DNA of 64,000 nucleotides from Winogradskyella litoriviva. GTDB lineage: Bacteria; Bacteroidota; Bacteroidia; Flavobacteriales; Flavobacteriaceae. Numbering within the stretch: position 1 is the stretch's first letter; each line of letters starts with the position of its first letter. The position numbers were made by a program, and so were the translations under genes. Location of the stretch: contig NZ_JABRWQ010000008.1 in the NCBI RefSeq assembly GCF_013249065.1, positions 108,412 to 172,411 of the forward strand, given 5' to 3'. Under the pieces are notes generated by a model, which saw nothing but the letters and a program-made list of their open reading frames with translations, ran no database searches and was not told the origin of the DNA. Positions 36,601-44,925 of the stretch are shown one piece after another.

Positions 36601-36843
36601 TTCGATTTTGAAGAAAACTCAGGTATTGTAGTGATTTACAATGATACAATAACCATTGACGCTTCATGGTCTACATCTCAGCCTAATGATGGTGTAATTA
36701 TAGAGTTTTCTAATGTTGCAGGTCCAAATATTCAAGCCATAAACGGTAGCTGGTTAGTTGTAGAATGTACAGCAGAGCAATTGGTGTTGCACAATGTTAA
36801 TGATAGTAATAATGAAATAGTTCTAGATAGAACTTGTGAATAA
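33619..36843 (+). CDS. Large acidic, cysteine-rich mosaic lipoprotein
   Basis: A lipobox with Cys22 (FVFTSCQDE) gives a lipid-anchored protein; the acidic residues after Cys may mark surface export in Bacteroidetes. It is a mosaic of three repeat types. First, four ~40-residue units (about 70-245) with the theme FPVTI..IENEDEL. Second, ECxW units of about 100 residues starting at 248, 363, 474 and 976, each with paired cysteines and a GxW-containing strand (GNWLVVQC, GEWLIIAC). Third, four ~97-residue modules starting near 575, 677, 770 and 869, with YHxxxADA repeats. Function is unknown; adhesion or calcium binding is suggested by DDDNDG-type acid clusters. It diverges from the sigma gene. 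Confidence 0.85.
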   Translation: MKTKINYLVTVVLFALFVFTSCQDEVSDIGNLDEQETIVPDSALANLMSNVVTNDGTVDDFLDNSSCFSLELPVTIIVADITIIIETEDDLEELEDLLDNVSVDGNIVDFIFPITLIFSDYSQLVIENEDQLQTFIDDCVEDENDAIECADFVYPISFSVFNSGFNLVDTVIIENDEALYVFLNELEEDDNALIVSLNFPVTIVYADGETIEVNTNEELTNAIEDAEQFCEDNAASCLEEDVALNLIECPWDVYLYTNEDVDNLDGPYLFTFSEDGTVFIEGTVSEGYSTTWELTATESGLELNIGTFYYYEAQYGNWLVVQCDDDELKFEHLTVDGTGLFFEQDCEDDLDCSITDISSMLQECPWDFTDAAGNYDNYQLIFNENGELQISEGMAASAIGGSWSLSATDNGLVLELSDLTAFQNDLGGEWLIIACDDDSNELTITQNNMVLELEQDCLGNLGCSVEDINATMLECAWLMQTNLLDSLVPIYMHFGNNSEIFIEGADNLESQIGTWNIETIEANIVINLEFQQGFEVLSGQWQIVECNPGNLYLVNGDNQITLEKACEVNNQNLLECYSIYVLSQECDDDNDGIATFVIETNSLQTTECIALYPLAGSYHPTYQDAVNTTNHLNIQLTTPTELSSQSIFFRVFNQDTHEYAVQELELVVEPCNEEVFNCFGDFEIVECYQPNNVPVFNLSANTIGLVDCQYAFTPSFHETLADAENDINPIANPEAYGTLVTQAYLRIEAESGNFEIFTIYLNTEDCNYFECFENAVVDICDDEDGINDGFALFNLENIYANCSQDNVLVTYHISIADAEAAVDGLVSPFVNTSNPQIIYARAELFDNSDIYEIFTVELIVNDCSANDFECFQSFDAVLETCYTDATVLYEFNLPLAFANCTPNADVVTYHVTQADANANMNAISNPESYNTAELNSLVYTRVEINNQVEIFVIQLNVVDCNSGSCTEEDIDGILTECQWNITSYNGSDNLFSYNFDFEENSGIVVIYNDTITIDASWSTSQPNDGVIIEFSNVAGPNIQAINGSWLVVECTAEQLVLHNVNDSNNEIVLDRTCE

Positions 36844-36883
36844 AGAAACTAGAGGTTAGTAATTTTAGTAAGTTAAGTTGATT

Positions 36884-36917
36884 AAAAAGAGTCATTCGCT
36901 ATGAGTGGCTCTTTTTT
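36884..36917 (+). terminator. Terminator after the mosaic lipoprotein gene
   Basis: AAAAAGAGTCATTC pairs with GAGTGGCTCTTTTTT, with two G-U wobbles, and the stem ends in a T run. Confidence 0.8.
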
Positions 36918-37024
36918 GTGGATTAAAATATAATGAACGTTAAATTGGTATTTCATCTTCTGTTAACTACCACTAACAAGGAAAACTTATTCTTAAACAC
37001 ATTAGTAATTCACTCATAAATTCT

Positions 37025-37032
37025 TAAATTTG
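37025..37032 (+). promoter_or_regulatory. -7 element of ffh
   Basis: TAAATTTG matches TAnnTTTG, 25 bases before the ffh ATG. Confidence 0.5.
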
Positions 37033-37057
37033 CAACTTGTAAAAAGAGATAAAGATT

Positions 37058-38389
37058 ATGTTTAATAATTTAAGTGATAAGTTAGATAAAGCGTTACACG
37101 TATTAAAAGGTCATGGTAGTATTACAGAAGTAAATGTTGCTGAGACGCTAAAAGAAGTAAGACGTGCGCTTTTAGATGCCGATGTTAACTTTAAAATTGC
37201 AAAGGAATTTACAGTACGTGTAAAAGAAAAAGCGCTTGGTCAAGATGTATTAACAACGTTACAGCCAGGTCAATTAATGGTTAAAATCGTTAAAGATGAA
37301 TTAACCGAGTTAATGGGAGGCGACGCAGAAGGTATTAACCTTTCTGGTAATCCTAGTGTGATTTTAATGTCTGGTTTACAAGGGTCTGGTAAAACAACTT
37401 TTTCTGGTAAGCTTGCTAATTATTTAAAAAACAAAAAAACAAAGAAACCTTTATTAGTAGCATGTGATGTTTATCGTCCTGCGGCAATAGATCAATTACA
37501 TGTTGTAGGTGACCAAATAGGTGTTGAGGTTTTTAGTGATAGAGGAAATAATGATCCTGTAGCAATATCTCAAGCTGGTATTGCACATGCAAAAGCAAAT
37601 GGGCACAATGTGGTAATTATTGATACGGCAGGTCGTTTAGCTGTAGATGAGGCGATGATGACCGAAATCTCTAACATTCATAAAGCAATTCAGCCACAAG
37701 AGACGTTATTTGTTGTGGATTCTATGACGGGTCAAGATGCTGTAAATACAGCAAAAGCCTTCAATGATATTTTAAATTTTGATGGTGTAATCCTTACCAA
37801 ATTAGATGGTGATACACGAGGTGGAGCAGCAATATCTATTAAATCTGTAGTTAATAAGCCAATTAAATTTATTGGTACAGGTGAAAAGATGGAAGCAATT
37901 GATGTCTTCTATCCATCACGTATGGCTGATCGTATTTTAGGCATGGGTGATGTGGTTTCTTTAGTTGAGCGTGCACAAGAGCAGTTTGATGAAGAGGAAG
38001 CAAGAAAACTTCAAAAGAAAATAGCCAAAAACCAGTTTGGGTTTGATGATTTCTTAAAACAGATTCAGCAAATTAAGAAAATGGGGAACATGAAGGATTT
38101 AATTGGTATGATTCCTGGAGCTGGAAAAATGATGAAAGATATTGATATCGATGATGATGCCTTTAAAGGTATTGAGGCTATAATTCATTCTATGACACCA
38201 GAAGAACGTTCAAACCCTTCAGTTATTAATGCGAGTCGTAAAAAGAGAATTGGAAAAGGTTCTGGTACCTCTGTGCAAGAAGTAAATCAACTTTTAAAGC
38301 AGTTTACTCAGATGAGTAAAATGATGAAAATGATGCAAGGAGGAGGCGGAAAACGCATGATGCAGGCTATGAAAAATATGCCAAGGTAA
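37058..38389 (+). CDS. ffh: Signal recognition particle GTPase Ffh (SRP54)
   Basis: Ffh binds signal sequences on nascent chains and delivers ribosomes to FtsY at the membrane. The N domain covers about 1-85. The G domain has GLQGSGKTT at 106-114, DVYRPAA, DTAGRL and TKLDGDTRGG. The M domain ends in the methionine-rich segment QMSKMMKMMQGGGGKRMM. The 443 residues are normal length. It is followed by folD after 110 bases; no SRP RNA gene was recognised nearby. Confidence 0.97.
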   Translation: MFNNLSDKLDKALHVLKGHGSITEVNVAETLKEVRRALLDADVNFKIAKEFTVRVKEKALGQDVLTTLQPGQLMVKIVKDELTELMGGDAEGINLSGNPSVILMSGLQGSGKTTFSGKLANYLKNKKTKKPLLVACDVYRPAAIDQLHVVGDQIGVEVFSDRGNNDPVAISQAGIAHAKANGHNVVIIDTAGRLAVDEAMMTEISNIHKAIQPQETLFVVDSMTGQDAVNTAKAFNDILNFDGVILTKLDGDTRGGAAISIKSVVNKPIKFIGTGEKMEAIDVFYPSRMADRILGMGDVVSLVERAQEQFDEEEARKLQKKIAKNQFGFDDFLKQIQQIKKMGNMKDLIGMIPGAGKMMKDIDIDDDAFKGIEAIIHSMTPEERSNPSVINASRKKRIGKGSGTSVQEVNQLLKQFTQMSKMMKMMQGGGGKRMMQAMKNMPR

Positions 38390-38456
38390 AGTGTTGTTAG
38401 TAATTTTTGAAGCCTTGCCTGTAGAAATATTTAGAAATAAAAAATAATTTATAAAG

Positions 38457-38482
38457 CTTTGCGCCTTAGCGTCTTTGCTAGA
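38457..38482. repeat. Short GCG-rich degenerate repeat between ffh and folD
   Basis: Three near-copies, CTTTGCG, CCTTAGCG and TCTTTGC, stand in a row. They stand out from the A/T-rich surroundings. Strings of this kind recur in intergenic DNA of several phyla, as I recall. Function is unknown. Confidence 0.35.
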
Positions 38483-38499
38483 AAACAATAACCAAAAGC

Positions 38500-39384
38500 A
38501 TGACAATTTTAGACGGAAAAAAAGTAAGCAACGACATTAAAAACGAAATCAAAGCTGAAGTCGATAAGATGAAAGCTAATGATGAAAAAGTGCCACATTT
38601 AGCGGCTGTTATTGTAGGTAATGATGGTGCAAGTTTAACTTATGTAGGCAGTAAAGTGAGAGCTTGCGAACGTGTTGGTTTTGAGTCTACTATGGTGCGT
38701 TTGTCTAATACCACAAGTGAGGTAGAGCTTTTAGATAAAATTGAGGAGTTAAACAATAACGACGATATTGATGGTTTCATTATTCAATTACCACTGCCTC
38801 CTCAAATTAATACGCAAAAAGTATTAATGGCTGTAGACCCAAACAAAGATGTGGATGGGTTTCATCCAATGAATTTTGGAAAAATGTCATTAGATATGTC
38901 TACATTTATTCCTGCTACACCTTTCGGAATTTTAGAATTATTAGACAGATATGAAGTAGAAACAAAAGGGAAACATACCGTTGTTATTGGTCGTTCTCAT
39001 ATTGTTGGTCGTCCTATGAGTATTTTAATGGGTAGAAAAGGTTTTCCAGGAAACTCAACCGTTACTTTAACGCACAGCCATACTAAGAACATTACGCAAA
39101 TTACATCACAAGCAGACATTATAATTTCTGCATTAGGTATTCCTAAATTTTTAAAGGCAGAAATGGTAAAAGATGATGTTGTAATCATTGATGTTGGAAT
39201 CACAAGAGTGCCAGACGATTCTGAAAAAGGTTATTATATTACTGGTGATGTGGATTTTGAAAACGTGAGTAAAAAAGCAAGTTTTATAACACCAGTTCCT
39301 GGAGGCGTAGGGCCAATGACTATTGCTATGCTTTTAAAGAATACATTATTGGCAAGAGAACAACATAGAAAGCATAATAGATAA
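38500..39384 (+). CDS. folD: Bifunctional methylenetetrahydrofolate dehydrogenase/methenyltetrahydrofolate cyclohydrolase
   Basis: FolD interconverts 5,10-methylene-THF and 10-formyl-THF using NADP. Conserved features are the catalytic lysine in YVGSKVRACERVG, the QLPLPPQI loop, DVDGFHP, the Rossmann segment VIGRSHIVGRPM and the closing TPVPGGVGPMTIAML. The length of 294 residues is normal. It is eight bases from the next membrane-protein gene, so the two are probably co-transcribed. The call is secure. Confidence 0.97.
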   Translation: MTILDGKKVSNDIKNEIKAEVDKMKANDEKVPHLAAVIVGNDGASLTYVGSKVRACERVGFESTMVRLSNTTSEVELLDKIEELNNNDDIDGFIIQLPLPPQINTQKVLMAVDPNKDVDGFHPMNFGKMSLDMSTFIPATPFGILELLDRYEVETKGKHTVVIGRSHIVGRPMSILMGRKGFPGNSTVTLTHSHTKNITQITSQADIIISALGIPKFLKAEMVKDDVVIIDVGITRVPDDSEKGYYITGDVDFENVSKKASFITPVPGGVGPMTIAMLLKNTLLAREQHRKHNR

Positions 39385-39392
39385 TATTATAC

Positions 39393-40103
39393 ATGATTTT
39401 ATTAGAACTACTTATTGTATCATCTAAAGTTACGATAGGTAGTTTTCAGCATATACTTCCTATACTTTTTAGTCTAGTATTTACGGTTTTTCTAGTAATA
39501 TATTCAAGAAAGAATTTTACTGAGCTGCAACAGCAAAAAACTATTCATTATTTAGGATGGTTTGTGTCTTTAACACTTATAGGTTTTCATGTTTATCGGA
39601 TGTTTTTCGATAATTATAATTTTAAAACCGATTTGCCACTTTACCTCTGTAGTTTAATGGCTTTGTTAATTCCGTTTTTTACAAAATATCGTAAATATTG
39701 GATGTTTGAAATTTTAGTGTTTTGGGTAATTGGTGGAACGTTGCAAGCAGTTGTTACACCAGATATAACGGATGGTTTTCCTAGTTTTGATTATTTTAGA
39801 TATTGGGTTGTTCATTTAGGATTACTATCTGTAATATTCTACTTTGTATTTGTTTTTAGAATGAAACCAAAGTTAAAAAGTGTATTTAAATCCTTTTTGG
39901 CACTTCAGGTATATGTAGCTTTAATGATAGGATTAAATTATTTGCTAGATGCTAATTATTTTTACCTTAATCAAAAACCTAAATCTGCTACTATCCTAGA
40001 TTATTTTGGCGAATGGCCATATTATATTTTGGTGGTACAGATAATTGTAATTCCAATGTTTTTGTTGATTTATTTACCTTTCTGGTTGGCACAAAAAGAC
40101 TAA
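39393..40103 (+). CDS. TIGR02206 (YwaF-like) integral membrane protein
   Basis: The 236-residue protein has about six to seven transmembrane helices. The segment LPLYLCSLMALLIPFFTKYRK, a short GGTLQAVVTPDI loop and NYFYLNQKPKSATILDYFG with EWPYY are diagnostic of the TIGR02206/YwaF family, whose function is unknown. It lies eight bases after folD on the same strand and converges on the VOC gene with two bases between stops. Confidence 0.8.
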   Translation: MILLELLIVSSKVTIGSFQHILPILFSLVFTVFLVIYSRKNFTELQQQKTIHYLGWFVSLTLIGFHVYRMFFDNYNFKTDLPLYLCSLMALLIPFFTKYRKYWMFEILVFWVIGGTLQAVVTPDITDGFPSFDYFRYWVVHLGLLSVIFYFVFVFRMKPKLKSVFKSFLALQVYVALMIGLNYLLDANYFYLNQKPKSATILDYFGEWPYYILVVQIIVIPMFLLIYLPFWLAQKD

Positions 40104-40105
40104 AT

Positions 40106-40525
40106 TTATTTGGCAAATAATTGACTCATGTCTTTAAAAGCTTTAAATTCTAAAGCATTACCAGATGGGTCTTTAAAAAACATGGTAGCTTGTTCACCAA
40201 CCAAGCCTTCAAATCTTATGTAAGGTTCAATAATAAATGTGATGCCTTTTAATTTTAATAATTCTGCAAATTGTTGGAATGTTTCCCATGGTAAAACAAC
40301 ACCAAAGTGCGGAACAGGAACATCCTTTCCGTCAACAGAATTTGTATGTTCATTATCATCAGTTTTTGGTTTGTAATGAATAACCAACTGATGACCAAAG
40401 AAATTATAATCTACCCAATGGTCACTGCTTCTGCCTTCTTCAAAATTTAAAATATTAGTATAAAAATTTTTACACTCTAAAAGGTTTGAAACTGGAATTG
40501 CCAAATGAAACGGTGATAAAGCCAT
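40106..40525 (-). CDS. VOC-superfamily (glyoxalase-like) protein
   Basis: This single-domain vicinal-oxygen-chelate protein (139 residues) has [20 protein letters not shown] at the N-terminus, a metal-ligand His in LAIPVSN context (FHLAIP), HFGVVLPW in the middle and [15 protein letters not shown] at the end, where Glu is the final metal ligand. It may be a dioxygenase or glyoxalase-like enzyme. It is the last gene of the minus-strand operon, two bases after the RluF-like stop. Confidence 0.85.
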   Translation of the reverse strand: MALSPFHLAIPVSNLLECKNFYTNILNFEEGRSSDHWVDYNFFGHQLVIHYKPKTDDNEHTNSVDGKDVPVPHFGVVLPWETFQQFAELLKLKGITFIIEPYIRFEGLVGEQATMFFKDPSGNALEFKAFKDMSQLFAK

Positions 40526-40527
40526 AT

Positions 40528-41295
40528 TTAACGTCTATTTTTTCTTGGGGTTACAAGATTTTCCTCATAAGTTTTTTTAGACTCACTTATGAGTTCTTGT
40601 AATGTTGTAAACTCTTCTTTTGTTAATTCTCTATACTTTCCTAAAGCCACATCGAGTTTAATATTCATTATTCTAATACGCTTTAAAGTTTGTACTTCGT
40701 AATTAAGATACTCACACATTCTTCTAATTTGCCTGTTTAAACCTTGGGTTAAAATGATGCTAAACGTAAACTTGTCTATCTTTTTTACAACACATTTTTT
40801 AGTGCGCTTGCCTAAATCTTCGAGATATATTCCTCCAGCCATTCGCTCTATAAAGGTTTGAGAGATAGGAGTATCTACAGTTACAATATATTCTTTTTCG
40901 TGATTATTGCTAGCTCTTAAAATCTTGTTCACAATATCGCCATCATCGGTTAATAGTATTAAACCTTCGCTTGGTTTATCTAATCGCCCTATAGGGAAAA
41001 TACGTTTAGGGTAGTTGATGTAATCAATGATATTATCCTTTTCAACACGTGTGTCTGTTGTACAAACAATACCAACAGGTTTGTTAAAAGCCAAGTAAAC
41101 AAAATCTTGTTTTCGTTGCCCAATAATTTCGCCATCTACTTTTACTACATCTTCTGCAGCAACTTTTGTTCCCATTTCTGGTATGACATCATTAATGGTA
41201 ACTCTTCCTGTTTCTATTAAACGGTCTGCAGCTCTACGCGAGCAGTAGCCTGCTTCACTGAGGTATTTGTTAAGGCGTTTTAATTCTTGCGACAT
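40528..41295 (-). CDS. rluF: 23S rRNA pseudouridine synthase, RluF-like
   Basis: The N-terminal S4 RNA-binding domain begins [20 protein letters not shown]. The RsuA/RluB/E/F catalytic motif [14 protein letters not shown] has the nucleophilic Asp, and [20 protein letters not shown] follows. The 2604-specific RluF subtype is my best match; RluB is the alternative. I place the start at [12 protein letters not shown] (255 residues), dropping five residues. It is fifth in a six-gene minus-strand set from the HerA-like ATPase. Confidence 0.88.
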   Translation of the reverse strand: MSQELKRLNKYLSEAGYCSRRAADRLIETGRVTINDVIPEMGTKVAAEDVVKVDGEIIGQRKQDFVYLAFNKPVGIVCTTDTRVEKDNIIDYINYPKRIFPIGRLDKPSEGLILLTDDGDIVNKILRASNNHEKEYIVTVDTPISQTFIERMAGGIYLEDLGKRTKKCVVKKIDKFTFSIILTQGLNRQIRRMCEYLNYEVQTLKRIRIMNIKLDVALGKYRELTKEEFTTLQELISESKKTYEENLVTPRKNRR

Positions 41296-41316
41296 ATTAC
41301 AAAAGTACAATAAAGA

Positions 41317-42144
41317 TTAGTCATTAATAAACGCTATAACCTTGGGAGTTAAAGAAGGGTCTTTTAAACCATGGCCAAATCCTGATGTTGTTATAAACTC
41401 AGAATTTTTATAACGATTTGCTAATAATTGTCCATCTTCATAAGGAATAATTCTATCCTTTTTATCATGAATAATCAAGCCTTTTGCATTAATCGTTTCT
41501 GCAAAATCAGCAGTAGAGAAATAGGATACTGGATTTCCAAAACGTTCTAAGACAATATTATCTAGTCCGTTAGAAATTCTGTTGTTATAACCCATCATAG
41601 ATTTATATCTGCTAAAAACACCAGTAAAATGAGCAGGAGCTCCTAAGAGAACCATTTTTTCTATTGAAGAAAGTTCGTTAAGATGCATGCTGAAAACACT
41701 TGCCATACCTCCAACAGAATGACCTATTAAAATCTCTGGTTTAAATCTTTTAACGGCTTCATTTATAAATTCAGAATATAAAATAGCATTAAATTGCTTA
41801 CCATCTGACCTTCCATGTGCTGGTGCGTCTAAAGCGATGATATTATAATCTTCAGTTTTTAAGTCTTTTATAATATAGTCCCAACGTGCAGCATTACTTT
41901 CCCAACCATGTGCTAATAAAATAGTTTTTCCATTCCCTATCCAGCGATAGGTGGCAATCTGCATATTTTTATAATTAATTTCTTCAAAAAAAGCAGATTC
42001 TATGACTTGTTTTTGCTCGTCATTGTAACGTCCTTTTCTTGGTGTGGCAAATAATGACAACGCTTTTTTTGTTGCTAATTTAGGAGATAATAAACTTGTT
42101 GCATTTAAGGCATTACCAATTGATTTTATTACAAAGCTACTCAT
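41317..42144 (-). CDS. Alpha/beta hydrolase
   Basis: The 275-residue protein has an oxyanion segment LLAHGWESNAARWDY, the nucleophile elbow GHSVGG (Ser in LIGHSVGGMAS), DAPAHGRS as the typical 'D..GHG.S' strand and the catalytic His in TTSGFGHGLKDPS. The acid is probably Asp in IIHDKKDRIIP. Substrate is unknown. It is one base away from the upstream cupin gene, within the operon. Confidence 0.88.
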   Translation of the reverse strand: MSSFVIKSIGNALNATSLLSPKLATKKALSLFATPRKGRYNDEQKQVIESAFFEEINYKNMQIATYRWIGNGKTILLAHGWESNAARWDYIIKDLKTEDYNIIALDAPAHGRSDGKQFNAILYSEFINEAVKRFKPEILIGHSVGGMASVFSMHLNELSSIEKMVLLGAPAHFTGVFSRYKSMMGYNNRISNGLDNIVLERFGNPVSYFSTADFAETINAKGLIIHDKKDRIIPYEDGQLLANRYKNSEFITTSGFGHGLKDPSLTPKVIAFIND

Positions 42145-42145
42145 A

Positions 42146-42541
42146 TTATTGGTCCTCTCTGTTTACAGAATCTATAGAAAATGCAGGTAAACAAATTGCT
42201 AAATATTCACACGGTTCAGTAAAAGGGTTAGAGTATTGGAGCCTTGTGTTTTTCTCTATTTTAATGGATTGTCCTGCCTCTAAAACAATAATTTCATCGT
42301 TTATTATAAACTGTTTTTTGCCACTAATAATAAAGGTATATTCATCAAATTCTGGAGTCTGAAAAGGTTCTGACCAACCAGCAGGAGCAACCATATGCGC
42401 AATACTAATTGCGGAATTTCCGTCACTAGCATTGCCAAAATGTTCTTTTATAATTTTTCCGTCCTCTGTAGGAACTATAAAAGGTGAGTTTTGAATTTTA
42501 TATTTTTTACGATCCTTGTTCATATCTTTTTTTAAACCCAA
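42146..42541 (-). CDS. Cupin-domain protein
   Basis: The 131-residue protein has a single cupin barrel: EPFQTPEFDEYTFIISGKKQ (motif 1, acidic/His-poor), then GQSIKIEKNTRLQYSNP (motif 2). Metal-binding histidines are few, so catalysis is uncertain and it may be a binding or signalling cupin. The start may be at the first Met or Met7 (MNKDRKK). It sits between a lipoprotein gene (eight bases) and the alpha/beta hydrolase. Confidence 0.8.
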   Translation of the reverse strand: MGLKKDMNKDRKKYKIQNSPFIVPTEDGKIIKEHFGNASDGNSAISIAHMVAPAGWSEPFQTPEFDEYTFIISGKKQFIINDEIIVLEAGQSIKIEKNTRLQYSNPFTEPCEYLAICLPAFSIDSVNREDQ

Positions 42542-42549
42542 ATTCTAAA

Positions 42550-43107
42550 TTACCAGTGAATCATGAAGAATTTAATTTTTGCTTTTTCAGGAATTTGAAT
42601 TGGGTCAATGTTCATATCCATATTAAAGCGCATACTTGCAGGTAATTCTTTTTTATCTATTGTAAAAGAGGCATTAATTTCATTTACAGATACTAATATA
42701 ACATTAATTAAATTGTCTACTTTAGAAATCTTATAAGCTGATTTAATATCTTTAAAGGTGCTTAAGGTAGAGATGTTTTTTTCTGTTTTAAAACGCTCGT
42801 CTATTATACGAACACTTGCAATTACCGAAGTAGAATCTAAAGCTTCTCTTGGTGATAAATCCAATAACTTTTTGCCGCCTTTTTCAAATACTTCAATAGT
42901 GTTAACAGAACCGACAAACTCATCGCCAGCAATGTACCTAACTACCGAGTCATTTCGGTAAATAGAATCTAAGTCTTTTACTTGGGTTGAATCATTTAAT
43001 AATCCTATATGGTCTTTTTTAATTAAGAAAGGATTTAATTCTTTGTCTTTAGTACAACTTGTGGTTAGAAGTGCACACATTAATACGGTGAATAATATAT
43101 TTTTCAT
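42550..43107 (-). CDS. Conserved flavobacterial lipoprotein of unknown function
   Basis: A signal with lipobox Cys18 (LLTTSC) gives an exported lipoprotein of 185 residues. The mature part is acidic/charged and beta-rich, with KDLDSIYRNDSVVRYIAGDE and RFNMDMNIDPIQIPE segments. I do not recognise a family. It lies between the HerA-like ATPase (63 bases) and the cupin, so is part of the operon. Confidence 0.7.
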   Translation of the reverse strand: MKNILFTVLMCALLTTSCTKDKELNPFLIKKDHIGLLNDSTQVKDLDSIYRNDSVVRYIAGDEFVGSVNTIEVFEKGGKKLLDLSPREALDSTSVIASVRIIDERFKTEKNISTLSTFKDIKSAYKISKVDNLINVILVSVNEINASFTIDKKELPASMRFNMDMNIDPIQIPEKAKIKFFMIHW

Positions 43108-43170
43108 GTTTGGGATTTGGAGTATTTAGTTAATACTCAATGTTATAGTTATAATAGATTTAGTGACAAA

Positions 43171-44709
43171 TTATTTAATCATTTTGCTTAATATTCCCAA
43201 CACGCCTCGTATAACCGTTGCGCTTGTTAAAACCTTAACGATAGGATTCATTCTTGTGCTTTTTCTTCGAGTTGAACTTGTTTTTCTTTTGCTTTCTGCG
43301 CGTTTTAAAGCTTCTTTTTCTTCTTTAGCTTTTTGCTTAACTTCTTCTTCGTCTGCTTTTTTAATTTTCTCGTTAAGCATTTCGTATGCACTTTCTCTAT
43401 CAACTTCTTTGTTGTATTTTTTTGCAAGTTGCGATTGTGCTAAAAGGCTACTAAGTTCAGATTCCGTTAAAATATCCATTCTACTCATTGGAGCTCGCAT
43501 CATAGTGGCTGCTAAAGGCGTTGGTTTTCCTTTTTCGTCTAGTGCAGAAACTAAGGCTTCTCCAATTCCTAAAGACGTTAAAACTTCGGCCGTATCGTAA
43601 TATTCTGTATCAGGATAATTCTGCGCTGTTAATTTTATTGCTTTTCTGTCTTTTGCAGTAAATGCTCTTAAGGCATGTTGTACCTTTAAGCCCAATTGTC
43701 CTAAAACGGCTTCTGGCACATCCATAGGATTTTGGGTTACAAAATACAAGCCAACTCCTTTACTACGTATTAGTTTTACAATACTTTCTATTTGGTTTAA
43801 TAATGCATTAGAAGCTTCATTAAAAATTAAATGAGCTTCATCAATAAACATTACCAATTCTGGTCGTCCGCTGTCACCTTGTTCTGGGAAAGTAGAATAG
43901 ATTTCTGCCAATAAACTCAACATAAATGTTGAAAATAATTTAGGCTTATCTTGTATATCTGTTAATCGAATAATGTTTATATAACCTTTTCCGTTTTCAT
44001 CAATACGCAATAAATCTTGTGTGTCAAATGATGTTTCGCCAAAGAATAAATCTCCTCCTTGTTGCTCAATTTCAATTAATTTTCTAAGAATTGCACCTGT
44101 TGAAGCTGTTGAAATACGACCGTAAGCTTCTTCAAATTCTTTTTTGCCTTCACTTGTAGCGTATTGCAAAATTTTCTTGAAGTCTTTAAGGTCTAATAAT
44201 GGTAATTTATTGTCGTCACAATACTTAAATATTACAGAAATTATACCTGCTTGTGTTTCTGTTACATCTAATATTCTTGAGATTAAAACAGGTCCAAATT
44301 CGCTAATTGTTGCTCTCAATCTAACACCATCTTGCTCAGATAATGTCATAACTTCTACAGGGAAACCTTTAGCTTCAAAGGGTAATCCTATTTTTTTATG
44401 ACGTTCATCAATTTTAGCATGGCCAGGACTTGGTTTTGCTAAACCACTTAAATCTCCTTTAATGTCCATTAATAAAACAGGTACACCTTTTTCAGATAGA
44501 TTTTCAGCTAATACTTGCAATGTTTTTGTTTTTCCTGTACCTGTTGCTCCTGCAATAAGTCCATGTCTATTCATGGTTTTTAATGGCACATTTACAAATG
44601 TATTTGTAATAGTTTCGCCATTTAACATAGCAGAGCCTAAAGTAATGTAGTCGCCTTTAAAATTGTTTCCTTCGTTGATCTCTTTTTCGAATGTTTCAGT
44701 ATTCTTCAT
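43171..44709 (-). CDS. HerA-like ATPase (DUF853 family)
   Basis: The protein (512 residues) is a P-loop NTPase of the HerA/FtsK type. Walker A is GATGTGKT at 54-61; Walker B is in ELVMFIDEAHLIF. The C-terminus is basic (KRAESKRKTSSTRRKSTR). DUF853 proteins such as E. coli YjgR have no settled role. It is the first gene of the minus-strand operon ending in the VOC gene. A 145-residue antisense frame over its 3' end is a shadow. Confidence 0.88.
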   Translation of the reverse strand: MKNTETFEKEINEGNNFKGDYITLGSAMLNGETITNTFVNVPLKTMNRHGLIAGATGTGKTKTLQVLAENLSEKGVPVLLMDIKGDLSGLAKPSPGHAKIDERHKKIGLPFEAKGFPVEVMTLSEQDGVRLRATISEFGPVLISRILDVTETQAGIISVIFKYCDDNKLPLLDLKDFKKILQYATSEGKKEFEEAYGRISTASTGAILRKLIEIEQQGGDLFFGETSFDTQDLLRIDENGKGYINIIRLTDIQDKPKLFSTFMLSLLAEIYSTFPEQGDSGRPELVMFIDEAHLIFNEASNALLNQIESIVKLIRSKGVGLYFVTQNPMDVPEAVLGQLGLKVQHALRAFTAKDRKAIKLTAQNYPDTEYYDTAEVLTSLGIGEALVSALDEKGKPTPLAATMMRAPMSRMDILTESELSSLLAQSQLAKKYNKEVDRESAYEMLNEKIKKADEEEVKQKAKEEKEALKRAESKRKTSSTRRKSTRMNPIVKVLTSATVIRGVLGILSKMIK

Positions 44710-44910
44710 TAGTCAGAAAATTTGGATAAAAATAATGTAATTTTAATCAAGTATGAAATTGTTTTAAGTCTCAGTTTACAGTTCTGCTGCTTAAACCTAG
44801 TTTACGATTTCAATATTAGTTTGAGTTTTAGCTAAAAGTTAAAGCCAAAATCTAAAGTTTTACGATAAAATTTACTGTTAGTAGAGACTAAAAACTGAAA
44901 ACTAAATAAC

Positions 44911-44918
44911 TATCTTTG
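44911..44918 (+). promoter_or_regulatory. -7 element of queE
   Basis: TATCTTTG matches TAnnTTTG and ends seven bases before the queE ATG, so the transcript probably begins at or next to the start codon. Confidence 0.6.
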
Positions 44919-44925
44919 CAGCCTT

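Noticed and set aside
33800..36800. Repetitive DNA that might be a CRISPR or assembly artefact
   Set aside because: The repeats are diverged at DNA level, in frame, and encode conserved protein modules in one uninterrupted ORF.
38390..38499. SRP RNA gene next to ffh
   Set aside because: The gap is only 110 bases, with no SRP RNA-like hairpin or GGAA/GGCA tetraloop motif pattern.
43163..43600. 145-codon open frame opposite the HerA-like ATPase
   Set aside because: It is antisense to the basic C-terminus of a clear P-loop ATPase and has no family features.
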